A DNA stretch of 64,000 bases from Craspedostauros australis (GCA_026770025.1 JAMXDE010000044.1:62001-126000), one strand, 5' to 3'; positions 11,001 to 22,250 are shown, counted from the stretch's first letter. Notes: generated by a model not told the origin, from the letters alone. Numbers and translations are program-made.

Positions 11001-11837
11001 GTCGGTCCCTTCCTCATTCTTTGTGACGGCCTCATCGGTGTTTGCATCCGCAGATTTCGGTTTCGTCCCATCATCATCATCTCCGTCGGCGGCAGGAGGT
11101 TGAGTTTGAGATGCATCCGCATCCGCGCTCTGCTTGTCACCATCCGCATCGTCATTTGGCTGCGCATCCGCTGGCTTTGGCGTTTCCGAAGCAGCAGCAG
11201 CATCATCTGCCTGCTTTGGTTCCCCTGCGTCTCCACCTTCTGCTGATGTTTCCGTTGCAGCTGCAGCTTGTTCTGTTTCTTTTGCTGCTTGTGCGTCTTC
11301 TGGAGGCTGAGTTGCTTCATCAGATGAAACTACAGCAGCCGCGTCTGATGGAGTCGATTCTGCAACTTCTGCCGTCGGTGTGGATGCAGCTTCTGCTGCG
11401 GTTGGCTCCGCTTCCACCTTTGCTGCTGCCTCACCATTCTCATTGGCATTGTCATCGTCATCGTCATTGTCGTCGTCTTCTTCATCGCTGCCGCCGTCAC
11501 TCTCGCTCTCGCTTTCATCCTCGCTTTCACTGCCAATCTCACTGCCGCTGTCATCATCATCCTCATCCTCATCATCGTCCAACCCATCCTCATCCGTCGT
11601 GTAGTCATCGAGCTCGGAATCATCCGTCTCGCTGTCCACAGGCATGGGCTGCCGCAGCGGAATGGCTTTGGTACGTTCCCTGGCCGCGGCCAGCAAGGCC
11701 AAAGGATCGACGTCGTCATCATCATCGTCGTCCTCCGCTTCGCTGCCAAGATCGTCCTCGAACTCGTCGGCCGTTTGCTCGTCGCTGTCGATCTCGTCAT
11801 CGTCATCGTCATCGTCGTCGCGGCGGAAGAAGGACAT
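8043..11837 (-). CDS. Large conserved-looking protein, acidic disordered N-terminal half, unknown function
   Basis: About 1264 residues from the Met at 11837; the open frame extends 34 codons further up to 11939. I prefer the inner start because it opens directly into the acidic tract (MSFFRRDDDDDDDD). Residues 1-350 are Asp/Glu/Ala/Thr-rich with repeated DDDD and EDD clusters, followed by a basic block (KPKTKSKTKSKSSKRKS) suggesting nuclear or nucleic-acid contact. Residues about 370-530 are polar low complexity with Asn runs. The last roughly 700 residues look globular, with hydrophobic periodicity and no internal repeats; they include FIDWMLIQSSWTLLFRIW and LFELQQIYFKLEMP. No enzyme motif was recognised. 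It is single-exon. Function unknown; nuclear location is only a guess from composition. Confidence 0.75.
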   Translation of the reverse strand: MSFFRRDDDDDDDDEIDSDEQTADEFEDDLGSEAEDDDDDDDVDPLALLAAARERTKAIPLRQPMPVDSETDDSELDDYTTDEDGLDDDEDEDDDDSGSEIGSESEDESESESDGGSDEEDDDNDDDDDNANENGEAAAKVEAEPTAAEAASTPTAEVAESTPSDAAAVVSSDEATQPPEDAQAAKETEQAAAATETSAEGGDAGEPKQADDAAAASETPKPADAQPNDDADGDKQSADADASQTQPPAADGDDDDGTKPKSADANTDEAVTKNEEGTDTPATTPAATAATTATTSTETTEEPKPKTKSKTKSKSSKRKSTRKSTSTSAANKDGSPRRKNKSKKGPKSKRASRSTLEMLNADEPLDAADLLAFAKRRTAMTKSLPSSRRHTQLDLDSKQSFQLLATGGAPANRRASNTSTPTATTASDSRQANGQGAREDANNNSNSNNNSKTPGGFLASAVSNLEMRRQQLMGAASGADGPAASKRESSESASPTKLMGAISNAKSAITAAAATASATANAVATPGTYSLEHHAEFCNLRAEATINTTTVDANDHSVQPKYFQYCDISHMLIYSSDPKKLINSVKDYVSPVPEHDLKELFCGLQNPVPSTSPGDDAANIVLTNVLPVRTMAIRVRPDVSTTSIMSAVQAAFDKQPGIVSVLKREAGHFQGLVDYEDYPATAKAPSSSFVIDAQIVTQAYSANLERRLLIRIFHPWHVYKQFAKSTITTDAAQDAAGSSLHSASSHDISSSTHVMSSSSTRDVPLNLLLKQASSMIQYLNLRRRRGSTNLLKNNAKEMTQYLLNQYKDSPTVRTAALRTNKGAARGSAAGSSDNDDNTFLPALSFIDWMLIQSSWTLLFRIWKELTAAKCEFSCLESLPLGGGHKSSEDEEKKEPAADDKNGDQANGDDDDDGEKPATADKVTQKATTSLLDSTYIEQLRTIAKNILLAEVDMVNQELLTMEETNEATASNFISLMSLAYAKYELERPPLLEAEDDMMDVQPDGSKKRRKSRPIKLELIMEESADALLKDELESITTGVKDEEDGIPRDDHIAFCEYVVKHAYAALSKQADHAQAQYMREKNLYLMRRHNTLETHQHTLIEHLCDQDNDWTMGATHTFAQLAQKASNMNAKSADNKKGRRLLKFLAQKQLPVFDFSLLNNGGQCFVTKTLFLVSTIGVLRNQTKLFELQQIYFKLEMPTVLPSQAPRAPTTLVVFETATKKRLMKLKPEATVPIERLLLFLKTLQEFQAKFYPTESDNKFVDTA

Positions 11838-12086
11838 CTTGCAGTGTTGTCTTGGGTATTGTGTCGCACTCGGAAGTATGATTGGGTGGAGTGTTCCTCT
11901 CTGAGACATTTGTTTGTGGTTCTTGGAGCGAAACTCCAACCGTGCAACGTCGCCGTGTTTGTGTCACGGGAACATCGCCACGCAGCATTGTGTCGTGTGA
12001 AACAGAACGAAGGCACGCGCGCAGCGATGCACAAATTTGTTTGACTCGAGTCTTGTCAAGATACTGTCTATTGTCACAAAGTTAGA

Positions 12087-15000
12087 TTAAAATGCAGGAT
12101 TCGAGCGGATGCGTTTCTCGTAAGGAATGGCTGCTGCGTTGGTCCTTTTCGCCATGACGGCTTCGTTTTCTTCTTGCCGCTTCACATTGTTGTTACTGTT
12201 GCTGCCGTTCATCTTCCTTGTCTTTTCGATCATGGACGCGCTGCGCTGCAAGCAATCCTCGACGATATCCGTCAGTTCCTTGTTGCCTGCGGCTTGTCGT
12301 GACGACGAGGGTGGTTGCGGTGGTCTGGATTGGTGGATGGCGACCTTCTTGTCCTCGTCCAGTTCCAGTTCGATCTCCGGCATCACGGCGGCTTCCTCGT
12401 TGACCTTGCTGCCGTCATCGTCATCCGCAATAACCGATGGCGATCGTGCTCTGGCATATCGTTCCTTGACAGAGCGTCCACTCCTTCCACTGCGACGCGA
12501 CTTCTTCGTGCCATCCGAACTGCTGCTGCTGCTTGATGGCTTCAGGTTGCCGCTGTCATTCGAGCTGCTTTGCTGCAGCATGGCTTCTTCCACGGCCAAG
12601 GACGCGGCGGCATCGAGGAAGCGCGCATCCAGGTTTCGGCTCTTCCTGCTTTCGCCGGAGCTCGTGGCGTGCAGGATTTGGTCGGCGCCGGGTGGATCTC
12701 GGCTGATTTGCGTCTTTTCATCGGATGGGCACGATTCCTTTAACATGGCGGCATCCGGTGTGGCAGCAGTATTCACTGGTCGTCTCTGCGGATCGCGTCC
12801 ACGGCTTGACCGACCGCTATCCCCGCTGCCGGTCTGTGGGATGATGGCTGCGGTGCGGTCATCTTCAAACTCGGGATTCTTCGGTGGCGACACCAAGTCC
12901 TTCTCATCCTCGAAGGGATCGTCACTATTGTTGCTGGCCAGCGAAGGGAACGAGATCTCATCCAGCTCTGGCTGTGGGCCCGATCGTGCGCCATCCTGTG
13001 GCACCGCGTCGACTTGCTCGTACGAGTTTTCATCGGAGGCGTGGTAACCTTCTCCGTCCGTGCGCGATCCCACGTCCATCTCATCTTCAAAGTACAGGGG
13101 CTCGCTGCCATGGTCGATGAAGCTGTCGTACGACACCACGTCGTTGTCTTCAGAGTGACCGCCGGATGAGGCCGTGCATTCGTTGTATCCTTGGTAGGCC
13201 TGCCACTCATGCTTGTAGCGGGAGATGTACTCCAGATACTCCTCGTGCTCATCCAGGAACATGTTCTCAGCGACCTCGTCTTCGTTGTGGTACACCTTCT
13301 CTTCAACGATGCTACGAAGCCACGAGGCGCGCAAGCCGATCAGAATCATGACGCATAAGGAGAGAGCGAAGAACAGGATGAATCCGTATGCCGACGCCGA
13401 TGCGCTGTCGGTGCACAGCAGATCATGGCTGGCCTTGATGTAGACAGGGTTGATGCTTTGGCATTGCAGCGACGCACCGGCGCTGTCCAATGCTCTGCGG
13501 ACCGACGTCAGTTGCTTGGCCACGCTTCTTGCTCCCGACAGGAATTCATCGAACGCTCTGCCGTCACCGCCACATTTGGATTTGATGGTGGGTCTTCCGA
13601 TGGAGTCCACCGTGGAGATCAATCGCCAGATGGTATCTATTTTGATCTGCACCTCGGACTCGATCTCGTTGATGTCCGCGGTCGGATCTTCGCCGGAGCA
13701 TCCCTGTAACGTCCGGAAAAGGGGGACGAAGCAGAATGTAGAATGGATTGGCATATCGCGTTGCGAAATGAGTACAGTGGAGGGAGATAGAATGATGAGA
13801 TGATGAGTGATATCATTTGCTTCACCACGGAATCTTCGCAACGACATGCAACCAAACCAATCAGCCGCTGCAAAATACTTGTCGTCTGCAATGGCAGTGG
13901 TTGTGGGTCATCACAACGCTTCATTCACACTTACGTTCGTGTACGCGTTCACGAATTTGAAGACCGTGTCGTTGGGATCCAGCTCATGGTCCATCATGAT
14001 TTGGTAGATGGTCTGGTCCGGTGAACCTGAGGATCTGCTGGTCGTGCACATGTCGGTGCTCAGCATGGTGGCCAATGCAGCCGATAGCATGAGGCCCCAG
14101 ATGAGGAGCAGCATGAGAACGAGCATCGGCAGGAGGACATACGACATGACTCGTTGAATGGATGGCCCTGACCGCTCCTTCCACGCAAGGATGACGGAGA
14201 ACATGGACACGGTCACGAGCACGGTAACTCCCAGCAAGATGCCAGGGATCACCCAAAGACTGTCGCTGACATCATTCACCGTCTCCTCGATGTGGAAGAT
14301 GCCATCATCAATCTGTCGGACCGCCTTTTGCACATCCGTGATGTTGCCATTCACGTCATCGATGAGAGACTGGTAGTCCTTTTCCAACACTTCCGACAGC
14401 TCCGAGAGATCGATGCCCAAGACTGCTTCAAGTTCATCCTCGGCCACATCAGGGCAGATGGAGGCCATGTCAACCGGGGTTTCCTCAATGATGCTGTCCG
14501 TGGCTTGGACGGCGCTATCGATGCTGTCCACCGACGTCGTAACCTGCCCAAGGATGTTCCTTGCGGACTGTTTCATCGCAATATTGACATGATCATTGTT
14601 GACATCGTCATGGTCCACATCGTCGTTGTATGTTGGTTTGTTGTTGTAGGTGAGAGTGCACGGTTCCAGAACGCGGATGATTGTATGAGTGCATGATTGA
14701 TTGAGTGAGTGATGGAACAATTGAATGGATGACAATGGAAATTGCAGGGCATGACATGGCATGAAGCACACTTCGTCAAGCAGAGGTGTTTCCAACACAT
14801 AAATGCATCACTTACCAGAAGCACATCATCCATGGAGCCGAGCGCCTCACGCAGGGGTCCAAAGGAAAAGAGCAGGACCACTGGGACAAGGGAGCAAGCG
14901 ATCACGCCGAATGACAGAAACACCATTCTTGTGCGCTTCTCCCTTCGTTTCACGTGCTGAGGAACGGCCTGTGATCTCATGAACTCTTGTTGCTTTTCAT

Positions 15001-15577
15001 ACTCGATGGCGCTGGACGTGTCGGACCGTTGAGAGAAAGAATCGGAACCGTAGTGGAATCTGCTTTCATCATCAACACCATCATCGTGATAATCATCTTG
15101 TCCCATGTCTCCATCGTTGCCGTCTGATGTTGCGCCTTCTTCGTTGATGGTCATCAAATCATCTTCGGCGTATGAATGAGAGGAGTCAGTGGATCCGGCT
15201 TGCGCCAGTCCATGGTCGTGCTGGTCGAATTCAAGAGGAGCCTCCTTGGGAAAGGGCATGCCAGAAGCACAGCCGACCTCCCTGCCCTTCAGCTTCAGCA
15301 CGATCATGACGATGGACCATAGCGTGAAGAAGATGCACAACATTCCTGCGACGAAGATGAGACCGTAGCAGTAATCGTACTGCGTCTCCCGATTCCTTGA
15401 GAACAGGTCTCGCATCTCGCCGCTGTACGGTTCACGCGGTTCGCGCAGCACGTATCCGACATGATTCACTATCGGAGGCTGGATTGGCAATGGTATGTAT
15501 GGTACGACGAAGATGGAAACAGATTGGGCGCGCGACAATAGGTGAGCACCGAGCCGGCTGTCATCAATCCTTGACAT
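12087..15577 (-). CDS. Five-pass membrane protein (tweety/prominin-like topology), three exons
   Basis: I join exons 15577-14816, 14567-13935 and 13703-12087, about 1003 residues, all junctions phase 0 with GTAAGT donors. Order of segments: TM1 (YCYGLIFVAGMLCIFFTLWS); an acidic cytosolic loop; TM2 (MVFLSFGVIACSLVPVVLLF); a coiled-coil-like extracellular loop with IDSAVQATDSII repeats; TM3 (WVIPGILLGVTVLVTVSMFS); TM4 (MSYVLLPMLVLMLLLIWGL); a second Cys-containing loop; TM5 (YGFILFFALSLCVMILIGL); then a 400-residue acidic, Ser-rich tail. The topology resembles tweety or prominin proteins, but no diagnostic motif was seen, so the name is by shape only. The true N-terminus is uncertain: a possible CAG acceptor near 15480 suggests a further 5' exon carrying a signal peptide. 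Separate ORFs cover each exon; only splicing yields the five-helix architecture. Confidence 0.68.
13704..13934 (-). other. Intron 2 of the five-pass membrane protein gene
   Basis: 231 bp. The donor is TACACGAAC|GTAAGT and the acceptor GTTACAG|GGATGC. Phase 0; it links the extracellular loop after TM4 in two parts. Confidence 0.7.
14568..14815 (-). other. Intron 1 of the five-pass membrane protein gene
   Basis: 248 bp. The donor is CTTCTG|GTAAGT and the acceptor GAAACAG|TCCGCA. Phase 0. It joins the end of TM2 to the first coiled extracellular loop. An alternative acceptor lies 9 bp further on. Confidence 0.68.
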
Positions 15578-17787
15578 GCGTGTGGTATGTGGTTGACATG
15601 GTGAATCCAGTTGATTCGCTTCGTTCAGGCATCACACACCCGATCACACCATGCGCATCAGGTGTCAAGCACCAATCGAACATGGAGTATCGGATCGTCT
15701 TACCACAGTGTACTCTGACGCTTCGTAGTCGTCGAATCGATTCATGGTGGCCAAAGTTTTCTCTCTTCTTCTTCGGTGTGGTGTATGGTGTGTGCTGTGT
15801 GCTTGATGCCACTTTGCTTGCTTGGTGGATGTCGGATGCTGTGAATATCTCGATGTTGTATGCGCCGTTCAATCAAACCTCTTGATGATTGTGTCGACGG
15901 CTCTCGGTCTGTTGGATGTTGGTTGTTGGTACGAGTAATAGTATGTTCGTACCGGGCTGTAAGGAGGAGCCGTTGCTTGTCGTTGAGTTGCTTGGTTATT
16001 GTCCGTATCGCTGTCCGCAGGGTACGATTGTTACTTGTTGCTTGTTGATGTTCGATTGTTGACTGCACCTCTGCTGCTCTTCTCAGCTCGGCGCCGCTAA
16101 TGTCGATGATGTGTCGCGATTTGAATGATCTCCAATTTTCGGACGACTACTCCACCAATGCACATCCACCTTTTTTCAAGTTGTGTTGATTCAGTCGGAG
16201 TGGAAGTTGGTGCACGCTGGTGCTTCACTTGCTGTTGCTTCACTTGCTGTTGCTATTCTTGTTCCTGTTGCGAATGTCCACAACGCCGAGAGTCAACGCC
16301 GTGCTCCAAACGACACGAGACAACACAATAGAGTCGCCGCTTCGGCTTTTGACTTGGGGATGTTTCTGTGTTTCTCTCCCACTTCGAGGAACTCTTGCAG
16401 ATCTTGTACCCGATTGTTAACGATGCTTGCTGTTGATGTGTGCGTGTGTGCATGCGTGTGTGTACGTTTGTAGGCGTGATGTTGATACGCTGGAGAGTTG
16501 GAAGTGCCAAAGAAGATGCTCCTCAAATGGGTTGATCCTATCTGGCGTTATCTCCGCGCGACCAACAACAATCAGGCTGTTGGTGCTGGGAGTACAGCAG
16601 AGTCGGGTGGCGATGCGAGGACTCTTCGCGTACTCAACTCCACAATAATCCACACTCCACCGTGACACGTAGCGTTGCAACACAATCAATCCAACTGGAG
16701 AACAAAATAACAGCGCACTCCTCAGATCGGACTCTCCGTTGGAGTATGGTTTTGTCGTTTGTTCGTTTCTCGCAAAAAGTGATTCGGTGATCGTTGTTGG
16801 GATTTTGTGAGCGCGGCGACCACTATCGCCAGTTGAGAGTTGCCAACGGCTCTCCGAGCACTCCCATCAAATTTGAGCTATTAATTTCATATTCACGCGC
16901 GTGCCGTCTCACATCCGATTGAAACATGTGATACGGTTGGAGCGAGAAACTTGGGCATGACACGACTGAACATACATCCGAATCATTCGACTCGAACTGT
17001 GATTCCCTTCTTTCCGGGACCAAGACGGTTCTCATTTTTGAGATTTCGACTTGTTCTGTGGTCTCGTTGCTGATCTTGTTGTTCTTTCCTCTGTCGGATG
17101 TGGTTGCTGCGCCGATGCTTCCTCCTTGCGCACATGATGTGTGGACCTCTGTGGTCGGACGCCGTGGACTGGGTTGCAGATGGATCGTGGTGCTTCGGTC
17201 TCGACCAAGAAAGATCACCCCAGCATTGGAGTGGCTCCACCTTCGTCTCTCAGCATCAATTCATCGACGTGACATCATTTCAAAGGTCGTCTTGCTTCTG
17301 ACAGGCCACTCGACTGCGCAGGCTCTCATTGCAGCTTCTTGACATTCTCAACAGATGGTGAGTACGGTGTGGAACGAAGATCCATCATTGATCGTATCCG
17401 TTGATTGATCTTCCCACACTTGCCTTCTTCGTCAATCTGCGCACGATGCCTTTGATTGATGGACATTGCCGACCAGCACTGTCCTGTGGCAAACTGTCAT
17501 ACTCGCGCACATCATCATTTGCTTGATCCTGCTCCATTTCATTCCTGCCCTCCTCCTTCTCCCATCTTCACCTTCGACATCTCTCAATGCGAAAACGCCA
17601 TAATCATACCTGTGCTGCAACCTTGCAGAAAAACATGCTACGGCGAACTAGTCGGACGGCGGCCACAGTGGCTGCCTCCAAGATCAAGCAAGCTGTTGGA
17701 GTCCTGAATGAAGGCATTGGCTTCGACATGCTCTTTGATGATAGGCAGGTGGAACGATTGCAAAGTTCAAGTGCCAGTGCCTTGAAC
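15578..17787. other. Non-coding or unassigned 2.2 kb region
   Basis: No ORF here has convincing coding character. A possible 5' exon of the membrane-protein gene may lie in the first few hundred bases. Local features are a short CACTTGCTGTTGCTT tandem duplication (about 16222-16255) and a TGTG-rich run (about 16437-16470). Short plus- and minus-strand ORFs overlap one another and show no domain. Confidence 0.4.
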
Positions 17788-18136
17788 AAACAAACCCAAA
17801 AATTGCTAATTGTCGGCCACATTTGGCTACAGATTTTGGATCCATTTGTCCCGATCTCAGCCTTGAATTTGTAGACACCCAATCGAACATCTCTTTACAT
17901 CTACGTAAACTTAAGAGCCAGGGCTATCCAGGAAAGTAATAACATTATCTTGTTGTTACTACCATCTCGTCAATCTTAATGTGTTTGTTGGCCTCCTTGG
18001 CATGGTCTTTCCTTTGGACAATGGACATACCGGGTTTTCATTGGCTGCGGTTGGCTACATGTAGAATTCTACAGGAGTCCGGTAGGATCTTGCCTCGTTA
18101 TTCTAGAAATTGGACTCTCCATCTTTGAAGTCTCCG
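17788..18136 (+). repeat. Dispersed repeat, copy 1
   Basis: About 349 bp, strongly similar to 63618-63961 in the same orientation. Shared blocks include ACACCCAATCGAACATCTCT, GCCAGGGCTATCCAGGAAAG and TAATAACATTATCTTGTTGT. Differences are scattered substitutions and small indels, as expected of two old copies of an interspersed element. No terminal repeats or target duplications could be fixed, so the class (solo LTR, MITE or non-autonomous fragment) is open. Confidence 0.8.
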
Positions 18137-18735
18137 GACTTAGCGGTCTTCGACTCAATCTGTACAATAGATATCATTTCAGAATCCTCTCGCCGATGTG
18201 GTCACAGCCATGTTGTCTCTGTTATGTTTGAATGCGATGGTATGGTGGTATGCTTGCGTTTAGTGCTCCCATGGAGGTCGGAATGATATTTGACCACTCG
18301 GATCCCCAATTTCGGCGGCAAGTTTGGAGAATTCTGGTTCCAACGCTTGCGTCATCGTGACGTCATCGATGGTTGGAACACTTCTTTGGAACAACCAGAA
18401 CAAGAAATCATGCCAACCAGATGCCAAACACATCCGTGAATGATGGGGGTGCTTGATGGATCACATCAGTGCTCACCGAGCAAGGGGAGCAACAGCCAGC
18501 AAACTTAAGGATGGTATATAAATGCCATATGATGTTACTATGGAAAGATGAGTACAGGAACACTCACACAAGCTACGTCCGGAGAGTTTGACCTTGATTG
18601 ATGCTGTTACAAGCCTGGTTTTGTTCGGGACTTTCGTAGGGAGTGTACTACGATCTACATGGCATTTGTATTGTGATCCAATTGCAACCAACTGTAACCA
18701 AAAACGTTGGTCGCAGCTGGCTGGTTGAGGCACCA
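18137..18735. other. Unassigned spacer before the long inverted repeat
   Basis: About 600 bp with no plausible gene. Short ORFs only, with no recognised motif and no repeat partner elsewhere in the window. Confidence 0.35.
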
Positions 18736-19993
18736 GGGGAACACGGTAATTTGTCCACTCACGACTCGACGAGCTCGTGATTGAGCTGAATCGAGTCGTG
18801 CTTTATGACGTAGTTCCCGTCAAGCTCTGAAGTTGCGCGCCGGGCGTGCCTGATCCCGGATGCCGCTCTCGCCCGATTCCCAATCGCGCGCTTGGTTAGT
18901 TGTGAGGTTCGCTTGTGCAAACGAGTGTCACTTTCGTGTCGTTTGGCGAACGGACGTGATGCCGAAAACAAGCTTCAAAGTACTGCGACATGTTACATTG
19001 TGTCAATTCGGACAAATGTGTTCTTCATTTTTGGACAAGTCACGATTTCGTGTCGCATACACATAATATGATAGCTATTTCGATTATGTTTGAAATGTCC
19101 TACCACCAATGAAAAATATTGTGTACAAATATACGTAGCACAAGTACCAAGTTTGGCTTTGTTTGAGTTTTTGTGTCGGGGGACACAGGGGGGACACAGG
19201 GGGGACAGAGGGGTACACAGGGGGACACAGGGGGGACACAGGGGGACAGAGGGGTACACAGGGGGGACAGAGGGGGGACACAGGGGGGACATTTTGGAGC
19301 TGATCCAACGGCGAAGTTTTGTCTTGTCATGTTGCTTGGGTTTCGTTCCGCAGAAGCCATTCGTCACGCATCTGTGCGCATGGCAAACGGCAACCACGAT
19401 CGTGGCGAATGAATCTGCCTGTGTTTACAATACTTAGTGGCACAAAACGTCCAAATGTCTATGCGACATCCCATGGACACAAAGGCTTCGCATCAACTTC
19501 CAAGGCTAGTACATAATGTAGATCACCTGTATTACACAGAAAAGTACAAGCCACATCATAAATGTTTGTCATAGTCTTCACAGCATGCATTTAATTAATC
19601 CATAAAATATAGCATCTAATGAAGGGAATAAGTGCCTGATTTAGTTGTAGATATGTGCATCATCCATCTGTTGCTCCAATTCCTTGCGTTGTGGGTCGTA
19701 TTCTGACCAAACCTTCATTGGAAAGGATAAACATACTACATTATAACAAGATCAGCGCATCAAGGGCATTCCAATGGGTATAATACCAGCTTGCAAACAT
19801 CTAGATCCGTCTGGAAGAGACACTGGTATCCAAATCTGTGAATCGTGTGATACTGCACGGCATGCATCACAATGTACATTCTTCTTCATATCTATGCATT
19901 CCACGGATCGTTTGGAGCGATCCAACCAGCCATATCACTTCAATCACACTCCAAAGAGTACATACATAGAGTGCGGAGTCCTAGATCCATCAA
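18736..19993 (+). repeat. Left arm of the 1258-bp inverted repeat
   Basis: The reverse complement of 22510-23767. It contains a G-rich minisatellite (19178-19290) and the first of several roughly 180-bp units (starting near 19801). The homology stops abruptly after CTAGATCCATCAA, inside the second such unit. Confidence 0.85.
19178..19290 (+). repeat. G-rich minisatellite with G-quadruplex potential
   Basis: Short units of the form GGGGGGACACA, GGGGGGACAGA and GGGGTACACA repeat about ten times. Runs of four to six G are separated by four to six bases on the plus strand, which fits intramolecular G-quadruplex formation. The mirrored C-rich copy lies in the right arm at about 23213-23325. Confidence 0.85.
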
Positions 19994-20450
19994 GGAGGGA
20001 TCCAATTCTATGGATGCTAATATCACGCAATACTGCACAATACGCATCACGGTAGACAACGTTCTAAGCATATGCAAACATACAATGTCGGTATTATGCA
20101 TTCAAAGAAGCGTTTTGCTTCGGATATACTCAAATGGGTGTGGTCGTGAAGTTTGAAGTCTTAGATCTGTCATGAAGGGATTGCTGTCTACGGATGCTGG
20201 TATGTCACAATGCTGAACGGTGATCATCGTGTTGTGCAGCGTTCTGAGAATATGTGCCAATGGCATGTCGACCATATTCCAATCCAATGCTTTGATGACT
20301 CTGAACACACTCCATAGAGCACGGATATGCAGCTTGATGCTGTGAATGTATCAGGAAGGCGTATCGAGATGCGCTCAGGTGATCCACGCGTCATGACACC
20401 GCTCAGTGCCACCTGACATCACTATCCGTAGAATTGGATCACTTCCAAAT
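19801..20450 (+). repeat. Diverged tandem units of about 180 bp
   Basis: Units begin at about 19801, 19981 and 20160, with a more diverged one near 20331. They share a CTAGATCCRTC-type start, a GGATGCTRRTAT-type middle and an AATACTGCAC-type core. Periodicity is close to 180 bp. A further partial unit lies in inverted orientation at about 20600-20655. The array crosses the inner edge of the left inverted-repeat arm. Confidence 0.65.
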
Positions 20451-20699
20451 GGATACACTATTTCAAACTTCATGGCGGTAGCTTTTGCAATCTACTTGGA
20501 GTGGTGCAGTTGATAGCATCTCTCAAGAAGGCCGGCCAAATCCATAGATAGGCAGAAGACTGTACAGCTCCATGCCCACCGCACAGGCCCGTCCCACGCA
20601 GAAATCCATGATATCAGCATTCATAGAATTGGATCCCTCCTTGACAGATCTAGGGGGCAGCTCTATGCAACGGCTGACAGAACAGTTGGACCAGGTCAG

Positions 20700-22250
20700 G
20701 AAGTGGTCAATGGGTATGAATACAGAGGGCGTATCATCGTCCCGAGCTTGGGGCCGGGACGGGCACAATCTGAGGTGCCAAGCTTGGAGTTTCCCGATCT
20801 GATCGGCCAGGTGTCGCAGACCAAATCTTGGGCGATCCAGGTTCATGATATCATGGGAGACGTACTCACATTCACAGAAGCAATGCGAGCTGGATTGCTC
20901 GTGGAGTGCAGTGGCGGATCGGTCACAGCCTGTAGAGGCGCAGCTGGCGCGGGCATACACGCCAAGCATGGTGACAAAGCAGCCAGGCTGTGCATAACCC
21001 ACTGCACACCGGCCACCAACAAAGTCATGCAATTGCACCAAGTGGAGCTGGCAAGCATTTACGGGTCTTTGTCATGCTAGAGGTGATATGCAAGGCATGC
21101 CAAGTCACCCAAGGCAAAGCTGTGCCGGAGTGCAATGCTGTGGGTGCTCTCAAGGATCTCAGCCGAGATTGGCATTTATCCCCAGGGTCCGCAGATGCAG
21201 ACCTGCAGAGAGCAGTCCATATTCAAAGTCATGAGCTCCCAATCGAGGTGCAAGGGCGGCACATATAAGGGCACCAAGACAGTGGCAGGGCGTGGGCAGA
21301 GCTAGACGACTGGGCCCACCTCAACATGGAAGCAGATCGACTCGCAGGGGCGGTGCGCGCTTCCCTGTCAGAGGAGTGCGTTTACGGCGGCCATATCTGA
21401 GGGGAGCGAGAGTCATTCCACCGCCAATCCAAGCTGACGTCCATAGGATAGGACAACGTATCGGGGAGCAAGCCACTCGATAAGCGATTGGTATTCTTCA
21501 GGCGCGAAAGGTGTTCAGCAGCAGCGACCAGATACAGTGGGAAGCCATTGCAGGGGAGTTACAAGGCCCCAACCATTCCAAAAGGATTATATCATTCAAA
21601 CTCATTGCAGGAGAGGCGGTGACAGGAAAATGCATGCAACCGTGGGGCCTGCGCAGCTCTGATATATGTCCCAGTTGTGGAGAACAGGAGAGCAGCGCGC
21701 ACTTTTGGGAGTGCAAGGACCCTGCCAGGGTGAGAGCGGTGGCAAGGCCTGCGGCTGACACCCGCAACTGGATGAATTGATATACAACCAGCCCAGGCGT
21801 CTCGCAAGCAATGGTTTCAGCTCTGTGCAGTCAGGTCAGCGGCACAGTCTTTCTGCGACCAACAGACATGGGACCAGGAATGAGATCCGCAGTGAGCAGT
21901 CAGGCATCTGTGGGGTCCATGGCCCTGCAGAAGGGATTGCTATCCAAAGAATGGAGCATCTTGCAAGAAACATTCCTGAGTCAGCATGATGCCAAACGAA
22001 CGGCCAACTAGTTGTCCACACGCTTAATTCAACGCATTTGGGAAATTGCATGGGAGCAGTGGCAGCTTTGTAGTGAAAAACTGTTTCAACAAGAGGAATC
22101 GGCCGAAGCCAAAATGGAGCAGGCTCTAAGACAGCAAGCAGCTTCAGTCCGGCTTCACCTCAAAGACGCCCATGCCAACAGCGAGAGGTTTGTCAGAACA
22201 GCTCCAGGAAGTACAGCTCCGGCACAACAAATTGCAGTCTAGTTGGAGCA
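20700..22250 (+). pseudogene. Decayed RNase H / C-terminal domain of a retroelement polyprotein
   Basis: Read across frames, this strand keeps the order of the C-terminal part of a non-LTR-type reverse transcriptase. First comes a linker and an RNase H start (AGLLVECSGGSVTACRGAAG, resembling the family SDGSV.GA.G). The glutamate-bearing strand follows (QLHQVELASIYGSL), then a frameshifted continuation (VICKACQVTQGKAVPEC) and the RNase H end (GHQDSG...HLNMEADRLAGA). After that comes a zinc-type motif (CPSCGEQESSAHFWEC) and a Trp-rich helix (LIQRIWEIAWEQWQLC). At least two in-frame stops and several frameshifts interrupt it. The polymerase half is not visible. It fills the spacer of the long inverted-repeat element. 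Assignment rests on motif order rather than on a database match. Confidence 0.6.

Noticed and set aside
11042..11881. His/Arg-rich plus-strand ORF
   Set aside because: Mirror image of the acidic low-complexity repeat in the minus-strand gene.
16183..16473. Plus-strand ORF with a signal-peptide-like start
   Set aside because: Runs into a TGTG repeat and has no homologue-like feature; weak on its own.
17587..17874. Plus-strand ORF of 95 codons next to the dispersed repeat
   Set aside because: Its second half lies in the repeat, and the first half has no supporting feature.
19084..19437. ORFs in several frames over the G-rich minisatellite (Pro/Cys- or Gly/His-rich)
   Set aside because: Open only because the short repeat lacks stops; not conserved protein.
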